Below, piece by piece: positions 42,837 to 50,917 of a DNA stretch of 64,000 nt. The stretch comes from Alistipes sp. (GTDB taxonomy: Bacteria > Bacteroidota > Bacteroidia > Bacteroidales > Rikenellaceae). Each line of letters opens with the position of its first letter. Within the stretch, counting starts at the first letter, position 1. The notes beneath the pieces are model-generated. The model made no database searches and was not told the origin of the DNA. It worked only from the letters and a program-made list of their open reading frames with translations. The translations under genes and the position numbers were made by a program. The stretch lies in the NCBI RefSeq assembly GCF_020026455.1, contig NZ_JAHHQJ010000012.1, positions 25,202-89,201 on the forward strand, read 5' to 3'.

Positions 42837-45551
42837 CTAATCCTGAACAGGACGGATGGCACAGCCGTCGTTACGCGGAATGTCCGAATCGGTGGCCACA
42901 CTGTAGAAGGAGAATACTAATCCGTGACCACAATGTTCGGAATGGCTGCTCCCTGCCGTCCAATACATTGCCGAATTACCGATCAGACCACACTTTCCAA
43001 AATCGTAATCTCGGTATCCTACCGCATAGAAGAATATGTCTCCTCCCGAGGGGTCGTGTTTTCCACGGTCCAACATAGTGTTGCAGTAGAATCTCCAGCC
43101 TTTGCTGGTGTTGAATTCTCCGGCGAATTTGTACGGCGAATTGGTCATTTCTATGGAGAAATCTCCCAAAGACTTGTCGCCGTCGAAGACAAACCCCGTG
43201 AAGGTCTTGGCCTTTGGAACGTGGAATCCTACGGGCGAAGGATCGTAGACGGTTTTCACATAGGGTTTATCTACGGGCCACGGGGCCGTGTTGGTGATGT
43301 CCCAAAGATTGTCGTAGCGTTTGTTGCACCAGTTGTTCATGTTGCCCGTGTTGTAAAATACATGCGGATTCTTGATGCCTTCCTCAATCGATACGATGGA
43401 GGCGCCGCCCTGCGTTGTACTGCCTAACTTAAACTTGTATTCGGTTCCGTGGCACTCCTTGTCGGGCCAATATGCCACATCTTTCAGCAGACCCGGCAAC
43501 ATGGGGTCCTTGCGCCCGAACTGATAGAAGGGCTGATTTCCCGAAAACGATGCTTCGTATTGGGGCTGATTGAGCGTGATGACCTCGCTGGCTCCCGTCG
43601 TCTCCTGCGTGAAGCGGACCTTTACGCTGCGGGCGGCATAACTGCGTGTCTCTCCATCGCACCAGCCAAGAATCCATGTCGGCATTTTAAATTTCTTTCC
43701 GTCGTGGTTGGTCACCGTCTTAATTTCCTGGTCGAGCTTTAAATCCGTAACCCAGATGTGCCAACTCCACATGATCGTATTACTTGCGTCACGAACCGCA
43801 ATGATGGCATTTCCCTGTTTGATCGTTGCGGCATTAACGTCGAAAACAATGCGCTGCCTGTCATCCGAGAGTCTGATGTTTCTGACCAAATCCAGTTCAT
43901 CCTGCCAAACCAGTACGGCGTTGTTGGGCCGATAACCGTTGTTGTTGAAGATATAGGGATCTGCGATGGGTCGACCCATGTGATCGACGAATCTGCTTAG
44001 GATATTCGCACCTTGTTCATCGGTTGAGTAGGCCGAGGGGTTGTTGTTTGCATTTTTTACGGCATTGCCATATACCAGAGGCAGCGAGTAGGTGCCCGGA
44101 GCTCCAACCACATAGCAGTTGGCCGTATTCACCACCTGATGGTCTCCTTGGGGATTGGCCAGATGGTAGGGGGTTTTACCCGTTGTGGCATTTATGTTTG
44201 CGGTTTTCTTCAATATGTCGTTGTGCGGATTGGAGCTTGTGTAGTTTTGGGCCGTAATGGTTGCATCGAACGATGCTGCCGTTTCTCCGCCATCACCCTT
44301 GAGCGTAAAGGCCGTCACCCAATCGGGCTGGCTGATGACACGATAGCCGCCGGCTCCATCGTCTTCCACAAATTCAGCCGTCCAGGCCATGCTTACCTTT
44401 TTTTCGGCATCTCCGGGACGCGAAACGGTGGCATAACTGGTTACTGAATACGTGTTGGTTTGTCCCAGGTGGGAGAAATCGGAGGTCGGCGTGATGCTAA
44501 AGGTCGGGGTGAAGTCGATGCTCGTCGTCGAGATCCGATAGACGATCGTTTGTCCCTTGGGCCATTCGCTGTCGGCAATCGAAGCGGTGAGCGTACGCCG
44601 GGTCTGCGTCAATTTGTCGGTATAAACCACCTCGATGGATGCATCGGCCGGCAATGTTTGGGGAATCATCATAAAGGTGGCTTCGGGCGACGTGATTGCC
44701 TGTTCGGGCGTACCGTCCGTATTGACGCTCAATTTGTGTGTGAAATTGCTGACATCGGTATGCTGTCCCCACATGCCGCCCATTGTGTGGGTGGCAGTGC
44801 GATACACACCCTTGAGGGTGATTTGGGAAATCTGCCCGGGGAGCATCTCCCTGCCCGTGACGAAGCGAACGGCTGTCAGGGCGTGCTCGAAATTGAGGGG
44901 CGCCGTGGTGGTCATGTCTCCGTTCATCTCGTTGGACGCCGCCACCAGGAGGTCTTTTTGCTGTGTCACCTCCTCGGGTACGGAGTAGGTGATTGTGGGG
45001 ATCCCTGCTGCGTTCTTTTCGGAGAGAACGATGCCGGGTTCGTTATAGGGGGCATAGGCGAAGAACCGAATTTTGTGTCCTTGCCCGGGCCAATAGTAAG
45101 AGGTGCTCCAGTTGGAGGCCCTGGTCACCCGGACGTTGTACATATAGTCGGGAACGCATGCGTTTTCATCCCAGGTGTTTGAATAGATGGCCGCATGAAC
45201 TCCGAACTCGTCATAGAACGAATCCTGATCTACGGGCAGCGCACGTGTCGGGGCATCACCTGTGACGGGCCGTGTGATCTCTTCCCGGAATGAGGTATGC
45301 ACGAAGAGGGTGTCGGAAGCATTTTCTCCGCGTAGTTTGAATACCCGGGTGTTCTGTGTCGCACGCTCCTCCGTGTTACCGGTCGATGAGCCGGTCCAGT
45401 TGTTGTTCTGCAAGACTGTGAAGTTCAGAGTGTTGCCCTGCGGGGCGGTGTGATCCACGGGAGACTCTGAACAGGCCGTGGACATGGATACGGCGACTCC
45501 CATTATTGCCTTTCGCAGGTGGTTGGAAAGGTGTAAATATTTTAGGTTCAT
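42837..45551 (-). CDS. Fimbrillin-family lipoprotein with FISUMP-like C-terminus (putative tip adhesin)
   Basis: A 904-residue lipoprotein (lipobox STAC, Cys27). The N-terminal half has fimbrillin/Mfa-like features: YYWPGQGHKIRFFAYAPYN, LLVAASNEM, LNFEHALTAVRF, PKGQTIVYRI. The C-terminal half (about 620-904) has YDPSPVGFHVPKAKTF, then a Trp-containing YWTAGSS and the ending GCAIRPVQD, a pattern resembling the FISUMP (Fibrobacter major paralogous) domain. Being last and by far the longest gene of the fimbrial operon, it is a good candidate for the pilus tip. A stable hairpin separates it from the shaft gene. Confidence 0.8.
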   Translation of the reverse strand: MNLKYLHLSNHLRKAIMGVAVSMSTACSESPVDHTAPQGNTLNFTVLQNNNWTGSSTGNTEERATQNTRVFKLRGENASDTLFVHTSFREEITRPVTGDAPTRALPVDQDSFYDEFGVHAAIYSNTWDENACVPDYMYNVRVTRASNWSTSYYWPGQGHKIRFFAYAPYNEPGIVLSEKNAAGIPTITYSVPEEVTQQKDLLVAASNEMNGDMTTTAPLNFEHALTAVRFVTGREMLPGQISQITLKGVYRTATHTMGGMWGQHTDVSNFTHKLSVNTDGTPEQAITSPEATFMMIPQTLPADASIEVVYTDKLTQTRRTLTASIADSEWPKGQTIVYRISTTSIDFTPTFSITPTSDFSHLGQTNTYSVTSYATVSRPGDAEKKVSMAWTAEFVEDDGAGGYRVISQPDWVTAFTLKGDGGETAASFDATITAQNYTSSNPHNDILKKTANINATTGKTPYHLANPQGDHQVVNTANCYVVGAPGTYSLPLVYGNAVKNANNNPSAYSTDEQGANILSRFVDHMGRPIADPYIFNNNGYRPNNAVLVWQDELDLVRNIRLSDDRQRIVFDVNAATIKQGNAIIAVRDASNTIMWSWHIWVTDLKLDQEIKTVTNHDGKKFKMPTWILGWCDGETRSYAARSVKVRFTQETTGASEVITLNQPQYEASFSGNQPFYQFGRKDPMLPGLLKDVAYWPDKECHGTEYKFKLGSTTQGGASIVSIEEGIKNPHVFYNTGNMNNWCNKRYDNLWDITNTAPWPVDKPYVKTVYDPSPVGFHVPKAKTFTGFVFDGDKSLGDFSIEMTNSPYKFAGEFNTSKGWRFYCNTMLDRGKHDPSGGDIFFYAVGYRDYDFGKCGLIGNSAMYWTAGSSHSEHCGHGLVFSFYSVATDSDIPRNDGCAIRPVQD

Positions 45552-45607
45552 GAATGTTTTGTTTGTGAGAAGAATCTATTTGCAAATGAGAGGCGCAATT
45601 TTTTGGT

Positions 45608-45639
45608 GAGAAGAGTACACAATTCCATGTACTCTTCTC
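45608..45639. other. Perfect 11-bp hairpin between shaft and tip genes
   Basis: Arms GAGAAGAGTAC (45608-45618) and GTACTCTTCTC (45629-45639) with a 10-nt loop lie between the fimbrillin gene and the downstream tip-like gene. On the minus strand the stem is followed by CACCAAAAAA, not a U-tract, so it is a poor terminator and may instead stabilise the upstream mRNA end. Confidence 0.6.
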
Positions 45640-45666
45640 GATAGCCCTATCTAACCGAAAATTTAG

Positions 45667-46701
45667 TTACATGATGATATCGGGCTGCTGCGCGTCCTGC
45701 CAAGAATCGACGGTAACCGTGAATTTGATGGCTTGGCCAAGAATGTCAACACCGGGATTGGGTTCTTCGGGATCCACTTTGCCGGCTCCATTCGAGAAGT
45801 CGAGCGTGTAGACATATTTCTTGCCGGCTTCCCAGTTCGTGTCGATGGGAACCGCCACCCATCCGTATTCCTTGGCTGCGTTGTGGGGATAAACCTGGGC
45901 TCCGTCCTTGGTCTTGATGTTGACTTGAACCGAGAGATAGGCTCCTTTTTTTGAATTGTTCTTATCGTTCTCCGCATCCCATTTCACGAGTCGCTGGGGG
46001 AGCAGCATGGCGTTGTCATTCTCGTTCCCCATAATGGAGATGGCATTCGCGGACAGAGTTTTTGCCTCGGTGTAGGTGACGTCATACTTCGCCTTGGTAT
46101 CAGTGTTCAAAGTCCATGCGGAAGTCGTGAAATCGAATGCTCCCTTCGATACGGGCTGGCCGATGCGTACGCCGGTTACCTTGAAGACATAGGCTTCGTT
46201 GGCATTTTTTGCCTTGACTTCAATTTGGCTCAGACGGTGGGCGAACGTAAGCGCCACACCTGCCGCTTCGTCGGCTTTGCTGCCGGTTGCAGTGGCCGTG
46301 ATGAAATCTTTCTGTTCGCTGATTGTTGTCTTGGGGCTGAAATCCGTGAGTTTCTTCTCCGAGGCATTGATGGTCAACGTACCGCCCAGTTCCGTTTTTG
46401 AGGGAGCGTAAGCGAAGAACGAAAGCTGGCTGCCGTCGCTCGGCCAGTAGTAGACCATGGAAGAGGTATATATGTTCTGGTTCTTGGTGAACTCCAAGTC
46501 GGAGAAAAAGCTGTTGCTGTTTTTGTCAAGAGCCGAAACAAAGAAGCTGTTCAGGTTATTGATCGTCGTCTCCGTTGCGCGGGTGGCCATGGCGGCACGA
46601 AAGTCAATTGCACTGCCGGAAGTCGTGTTAACCAGTTCGTCTTTGGAGCAGGATACAATAGCCGAAGAAGCTAAAGCAATCAGGAATAGTTTTTTTTGCA
46701 T
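45667..46701 (-). CDS. Fimbrillin-family (Mfa-like) protein, probable major shaft subunit
   Basis: A 344-residue lipoprotein precursor (lipobox VSC, Cys18). Typical Mfa1/FimA-like features: an Arg-rich early segment (FRAAMATRATETT) where an Arg-specific protease could mature the subunit, MVYYWPSDGSQLSFFAYAP, VALTFAHRLSQIEVKAKN, WEAGKKYVYTLDFSNGAG, and the C-terminal donor-strand-like end IKFTVTVDSWQDA. Type V pili assemble outside the cell by strand exchange after lipoprotein export. It lies third in the operon, after the DUF3575 and DUF5119 genes. Confidence 0.85.
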   Translation of the reverse strand: MQKKLFLIALASSAIVSCSKDELVNTTSGSAIDFRAAMATRATETTINNLNSFFVSALDKNSNSFFSDLEFTKNQNIYTSSMVYYWPSDGSQLSFFAYAPSKTELGGTLTINASEKKLTDFSPKTTISEQKDFITATATGSKADEAAGVALTFAHRLSQIEVKAKNANEAYVFKVTGVRIGQPVSKGAFDFTTSAWTLNTDTKAKYDVTYTEAKTLSANAISIMGNENDNAMLLPQRLVKWDAENDKNNSKKGAYLSVQVNIKTKDGAQVYPHNAAKEYGWVAVPIDTNWEAGKKYVYTLDFSNGAGKVDPEEPNPGVDILGQAIKFTVTVDSWQDAQQPDIIM

Positions 46702-46758
46702 GACATGAAAGTTTTTAAATTGGTGTTTGTGTCTGTAAAGTGAGTATGGGTGTTTGTT

Positions 46759-47721
46759 TTACATTTCGATCTCCACATCGACCGAGTGCCAATTATCCAC
46801 GGAAGGATTGAATCCGCTTCCGTCACCCAGGGGTTTGGGAATGGGCAGTCCGTCCAGAACAATATGAATGTTGCGTTGGTCGGGAGCATTGTGAACCTGA
46901 TCCGTCACATCGTAGGTGTGGTACCATTTGCTGGCATCCGCCAATACGGCATAGATGATCAGCGAGTGTTGGGTCTGCCGGGACGAACAATGTCCGAACA
47001 TCCGTAGTTGTCCATCGATAATGCCCTTGTCGGGAGTCATCTTTGCCTCGAACGGGATGGTCACCCTATCCTCGCTGAGCGCATCGCTTCCCTTGCCGGG
47101 GAAGAGTCCGGCGGCCATGCTCGACAGTGTTCCGCTTATGGCATTGACGTATTTCAGATTCTTGGCATTGCGGATTTCCACCGTGCAGGTGCTTACCGAT
47201 TGCTCCGGATAGAGCGTAATAGTCGGCTCCTTTGCGTTTTTCAGGTCGATGTCCTCCATGTGTGCGGTCCAAATCATGTCCGGAGCGAGGTGAACGGGTT
47301 CTTTTTCTGTACCCTCGGCTCTGGGGGCATTCGCTATGGCAGCCTCGGACAGATTCATTTTTGCCAGAAGCTGTGTGGAGGGCGTGCTCACGTAGAAGGT
47401 CTGCTGAGTCCTGATGTCGGGATAGGTGATATTTTTCGTGTCGCTATTCAGGCACACGGCTTTGTACTTCTCTGTGGGGACTCTGATGCTTCCTCCTTTG
47501 TGATCGGTGAATTCATACCGCAGGGCCTCTCCTCCCTTTTCGGGAAACAGATAGAGCGCCATCGATTTGGGCGAGGCCTGAGGGGCTTTCGTCCAATCGA
47601 AAACCACATTGACGTCTGTTGAGTGCGGATGGTCGTAGCACAGTTCCTTGTGTTTGCACGAGGCCATCGTTGTCAGAATCGCTGCACCCATGAAAATATG
47701 TTGGTAAAGTCTCTTTGTCAT
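46759..47721 (-). CDS. DUF5119 lipoprotein (FimB/Mfa2-type fimbrial accessory)
   Basis: A 320-residue lipoprotein (lipobox ASC, Cys22, followed by KHKELCYDHPH, the usual DUF5119 opening). The body has the anchor-type beta-sandwich pattern: VNVVFDWTKAP, SMALYLFPEKGGEALRYEF, VSTCTVEIRNAKNLKYVNAISGTLSSMAAGLFPG. Proteins of this type anchor or limit the length of type V fimbriae. Its first base overlaps the last base of the DUF3575 gene, so translation is probably coupled. Confidence 0.85.
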   Translation of the reverse strand: MTKRLYQHIFMGAAILTTMASCKHKELCYDHPHSTDVNVVFDWTKAPQASPKSMALYLFPEKGGEALRYEFTDHKGGSIRVPTEKYKAVCLNSDTKNITYPDIRTQQTFYVSTPSTQLLAKMNLSEAAIANAPRAEGTEKEPVHLAPDMIWTAHMEDIDLKNAKEPTITLYPEQSVSTCTVEIRNAKNLKYVNAISGTLSSMAAGLFPGKGSDALSEDRVTIPFEAKMTPDKGIIDGQLRMFGHCSSRQTQHSLIIYAVLADASKWYHTYDVTDQVHNAPDQRNIHIVLDGLPIPKPLGDGSGFNPSVDNWHSVDVEIEM

Positions 47722-48980
47722 TATTTCCCTCCTTTCGCATTATAGTTGCCGCGACCAATGAGCCACACCAAAGAGATTTCGGCTTTCGTGGGGCCAAACC
47801 AGTGTCGCTGCCTGGTCTGTTTCCATACGTAGTGTTCGTCTATCGGGTCGTATTTCTTATACTCGCCGCCCAAGTAACCGATTCCGATTCCGAAATCGAG
47901 GTTCAGCCTCCGCCCGATCGGCAGCGAGTAGCCGTATTCCACACCGACGCCGTAGGACAGTTTGGACTGATAACCCGTTCCTCCGAGTTCAAAATCGTAG
48001 GTCAGCATCTGGCCGTAGAGCCCGAGGTGGTGCCCCGTGAGGGGTTTGGTTTCGGCCCGTCGTCCGAAGTATTTTCTGACGCCCAATTCTCCTCCGTAGG
48101 TGCGCCAGTAGTTGTGTCGGTTGTCGTTTTTCCACCAGGCGTACATCCAGTTTCCTTCGATGCTCCAGCCGTTCTTCAGGTAAAACTCGATGCCGATGTT
48201 CGGAATCAGCGCCGCGTCGTAGAGCAGGTTTGTTTTCAGGGCCATGTAGAATGGCTTCTTTTCGGGAGCGGTCGGAGTGACGGCTTCGGAAACGGGTTCG
48301 GGCTCCTCGACCGCGGGGGAAGCGGCTGCTTCCGGCGCTTTCGGATCTTCGGTCATGCCGATCTCAGGCTGGGGAGCTTCGAGGCGCTCCACGATGCAGG
48401 AAATGTCGGACTCCGAGTTGCGCAAATCGGGGAAGAAATACTTGTACATGTGCCGGTAGGCGCGCCCTCCGTGCAGCATTCCCAATTGGCGGTGTCGGCC
48501 GTCGACTATAACATTGTTCTTGAAAATCCATTCCGGGGTCTCGTTCAGAATCTTCAGAACCTCGTCGCGATAGGGCATGTCCGAATTCTTGACCATCTCG
48601 GCCAGCCCTTTCCAGTTGATGCCTTGGGGTGCCATGTCGAAGAGCGAGTCGGGGAGATTTGTGGTGCGGCGGATGAAATCGACAATCGCCTGTGCCCGTT
48701 TTTCCGCCAATCGCTGGTTCATGGCATAGCTGCCTTCGGGGGAAGCAAAGGCTTCGATGCGAATTGTTCTGATTCGGCGCAAGGAGTCCTTTTTCAAATC
48801 GTGGATCCCCTGGGAGAATTGTTTCAACCGCATCTCATTGCCACGATACGACGGCTCGAGTTTGGCGTATCCCTGCCGGAAATAAACCTTTAGTCCCAGC
48901 GTATCCGTCTCCAATGTATTCCGGGCGAATAGCGTTCCGCAGAACAGGGTTAGGATCGATAATAAAAAAATTCTTTTCAT
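47721..48980 (-). CDS. DUF3575 outer-membrane protein with OmpA-like region
   Basis: A 419-residue exported protein (signal MKRIFLLSILTLFCGTLFA). The N-terminal half has an OmpA-like fold (TIRIEAFASPEGSYAMNQRLAEKRAQAIVDFI is the peptidoglycan-binding-type segment). A Pro/Glu-rich linker (about 205-240) follows, and the C-terminal DUF3575 barrel starts FYMALKTNLLYDAALIPNIGIEFYL. DUF3575 genes commonly open type V fimbrial operons in Bacteroidales. First gene of this operon. Confidence 0.88.
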   Translation of the reverse strand: MKRIFLLSILTLFCGTLFARNTLETDTLGLKVYFRQGYAKLEPSYRGNEMRLKQFSQGIHDLKKDSLRRIRTIRIEAFASPEGSYAMNQRLAEKRAQAIVDFIRRTTNLPDSLFDMAPQGINWKGLAEMVKNSDMPYRDEVLKILNETPEWIFKNNVIVDGRHRQLGMLHGGRAYRHMYKYFFPDLRNSESDISCIVERLEAPQPEIGMTEDPKAPEAAASPAVEEPEPVSEAVTPTAPEKKPFYMALKTNLLYDAALIPNIGIEFYLKNGWSIEGNWMYAWWKNDNRHNYWRTYGGELGVRKYFGRRAETKPLTGHHLGLYGQMLTYDFELGGTGYQSKLSYGVGVEYGYSLPIGRRLNLDFGIGIGYLGGEYKKYDPIDEHYVWKQTRQRHWFGPTKAEISLVWLIGRGNYNAKGGK

Positions 48981-49065
48981 TTACATGTGTTTTGGTTTTT
49001 ATTAGTTAATAGCAACGGTTGCCGTCTGTTTGTGGTCGTATTTGGATTTTCTGTTATTTCGAGTG

Positions 49066-49137
49066 CAAAAGTAGTGGTGGATGTTTTGAAAAAAATTACC
49101 ATTGTGCGCCATTTATTTATCTTTTCAACCCATTTGT
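49066..49137 (-). promoter_or_regulatory. Fimbrial operon promoter with phased CCATT repeats
   Basis: Minus strand TACTTTTG at 49066-49073 matches TAnnTTTG; the -33 region is AT-rich without TTTG. Just upstream, plus-strand CCATTGTG (49099), CCATTTAT (49109) and CCATTTGT (49130) are spaced 10 and 21 bp, on one helix face, as expected for AraC-type half-sites next to a weak -33. Confidence 0.45.
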
Positions 49138-49237
49138 ACCCCAATGAATCGCATGAGTTTCATTTAATCCGATGTATCATGAATGGTCCGACAGGTGCCG
49201 ATTGGAATCCCTCTTCCGGATCCGCCTCATGAGACGT

Positions 49238-49283
49238 AAAAACAAGGACAGCCGGAGATGACACTCCGGCTGTCCTTGTTTTT
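49238..49283 (-). terminator. Terminator of the AraC gene
   Basis: Perfect 20-bp arms (49238-49257 and 49264-49283) with a 6-nt loop and terminal A/T runs. Confidence 0.9.
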
Positions 49284-49321
49284 GCAAATGCCAGGGGCCT
49301 TTTACCCCGCTGCATCCTGTT

Positions 49322-50206
49322 TTATAATTCGATCTCGTCTGCTGTGGCAATTTCTATTCCGCGACGCTCTTTGACCAATTTTCTCCACTCTGTGGGGGTA
49401 TATCCCAAGTTGTTTTTGCAATAGCGGCTGAATTGTGGTTGCGACGAAAAATTGAGTTCTTCGGCAATGTCTCCGATGCGATTGTCCTCGTCGGCCAGTT
49501 TGTGTTTTATTAACAAGGTCAGCTGCTTCTGCAACCAGTCGTTGGGCGATTCGTTAAATTCTGCGACAAATTTTCTGTTGAAATGGGTGATGGAGTAGCC
49601 GCACAACCGTGCGAGTTCCTTCACGGTTCGTGCCTTGCGGAAGTGACGCAGAACATTTTTCTTGAATGCTCCATGGTTTCCCAAAACCGGGTGAAAGAAT
49701 TCGGCCTGCTCCATGGTGGAATAGTAGAACCGGATACTAAAGAACAGTTCCTTGAGTTTGAGCTTGTGGAAAATTGCACAATTGACACCGTCGTTCAGGT
49801 AAGCGATCAGCAGATCGAGAAAACTCGTAAGATGTGGACGGATATCAAGCACCGGCATCTCTTTCTTGCTTATGGCTTCCATCTTGCCTAATTGCGAAAA
49901 CGGATTTTTCTCGCAACTCTGAACCGGGTGTTCGAACAAGGCGATGACCACATTGGTCTCCCGGAATACGCGCAGTTTGAAAATACAACTCCGGTTCAGG
50001 CAAAGCATCTTTCCTTCCGGTACGCGGACAACCTCGTCGTTACGCGATAATTCCAGGCATCCGTTTTGCACAAACAGGATGCAGTCCGTCCCCGGCATTT
50101 CGTCCTCGGCCTCCCCTTCCCGCAATTGGCAATAGATAAATCCTTCTTTGGCTTTTTGCGCGTAATTGCAACATGAGGCGTGTTCACTTAGGTTTAGTAG
50201 TCCCAT
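49322..50206 (-). CDS. AraC-family transcriptional regulator
   Basis: A 294-residue regulator. The N-terminal domain (1-170) is a cupin-like sensing/dimerisation region (DCILFVQNGCLEL, VPEGKMLCLNRSCIFKL). The C-terminal HTH_18 has two helix-turn-helix motifs (VKELARLCGYSITHFNRKFVAEF and IGDIAEELNFSSQPQFSRYCKNNLGYTPTEWRK). It lies directly upstream of, and on the same strand as, the fimbrial operon, but has its own terminator, so it is a likely regulator in trans of that operon. Similar AraC-DUF3575-DUF5119-fimbrillin arrangements are common in Bacteroidales. Confidence 0.9.
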   Translation of the reverse strand: MGLLNLSEHASCCNYAQKAKEGFIYCQLREGEAEDEMPGTDCILFVQNGCLELSRNDEVVRVPEGKMLCLNRSCIFKLRVFRETNVVIALFEHPVQSCEKNPFSQLGKMEAISKKEMPVLDIRPHLTSFLDLLIAYLNDGVNCAIFHKLKLKELFFSIRFYYSTMEQAEFFHPVLGNHGAFKKNVLRHFRKARTVKELARLCGYSITHFNRKFVAEFNESPNDWLQKQLTLLIKHKLADEDNRIGDIAEELNFSSQPQFSRYCKNNLGYTPTEWRKLVKERRGIEIATADEIEL

Positions 50207-50917
50207 TGCATTTATTGAATTGAGTGTGTATGTTGGTGTGTTTGTGGTGTCAAGAGCTGAAATATCTTTATCGCTTTAGGGCGATGTTGTCCGTAAAGGC
50301 ATGGTTGGTATGTCTTATCAGGGATAAAGCGGATTGAATGGCGGCTTAGCGTACGTTTGGGGATGCTGATTCTTCTCTTTGCAGAGAGCTTGAGGTATTT
50401 TCTTCGTGCCTGGTTCCTGCTTTTTTCGAAGCGTACGACTTCCGGTTCATAAATAGGGCTTAAATGATACGAAGATATTAATTTTATTCTATTTGAGAAA
50501 TAATTTGCCTGCACTTTTATCCCTTTCTGCCTTTTTTGTTTTGTTTCCGGTACCTCAAACCTCCTCTTTCTGCCTGCACTCCTCCCCGCACAACCCCGGC
50601 CGATGTGTGCTTGCCGCCGGTTTCTAATTTGCAATTCTCCGCCTCGCCCAATCGGACGGAGCAAACGGGGCGGGGGATTTTCCCCTTGTTGTGGGCGCGG
50701 ACTCTCTTTCCGAAGCGGATGGGAGCCGTTTTTGAAGAGTCCGTTTCTTGTGTGCAGCGAGTTGCGAAAACCGGACGCTGCGCCGTGCCGGCACCGCACG
50801 GCCTTGGGGCGGAACTCTCTCTTTCTTCGAGTGAAACCCGTCTCCGGGCTCTCTTTTTTCCACAAAAAAACGCCTCGGTCGCAGGACCGGGGCGTTTCTC
50901 TTGTTGGTGCCGGAATG
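50207..50917. other. Long intergenic region with dispersed repeat
   Basis: About 710 bp with no supported gene. The left 300 bp is AT-rich and presumably carries the AraC promoter; a TATCTTCG-like element (minus strand, 50470-50477) is the best candidate. The right half is GC-rich and contains GCACGGCCTTGGGGCGGAAC (about 50798-50817), matching the block near 42750. It ends in the methylmalonyl-CoA mutase terminator. Long minus-strand frames here come from base composition. Confidence 0.6.
50868..50896 (-). terminator. Terminator of methylmalonyl-CoA mutase operon
   Basis: Arms ACGCCTCGGTC and GACCGGGGCGT with a GCAG loop; the plus-strand A run at 50863-50869 gives a U-tract on the minus strand. 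Confidence 0.88.

Larger units (their letters stand above)
48981..49321. other. Fimbrial promoter region
   Basis: This 341-bp gap holds the operon promoter (-7 TACTTTTG, minus strand, 49066-49073), three phased CCATT repeats just upstream, and the AraC gene terminator at 49238-49283. No gene is supported. Confidence 0.6.
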
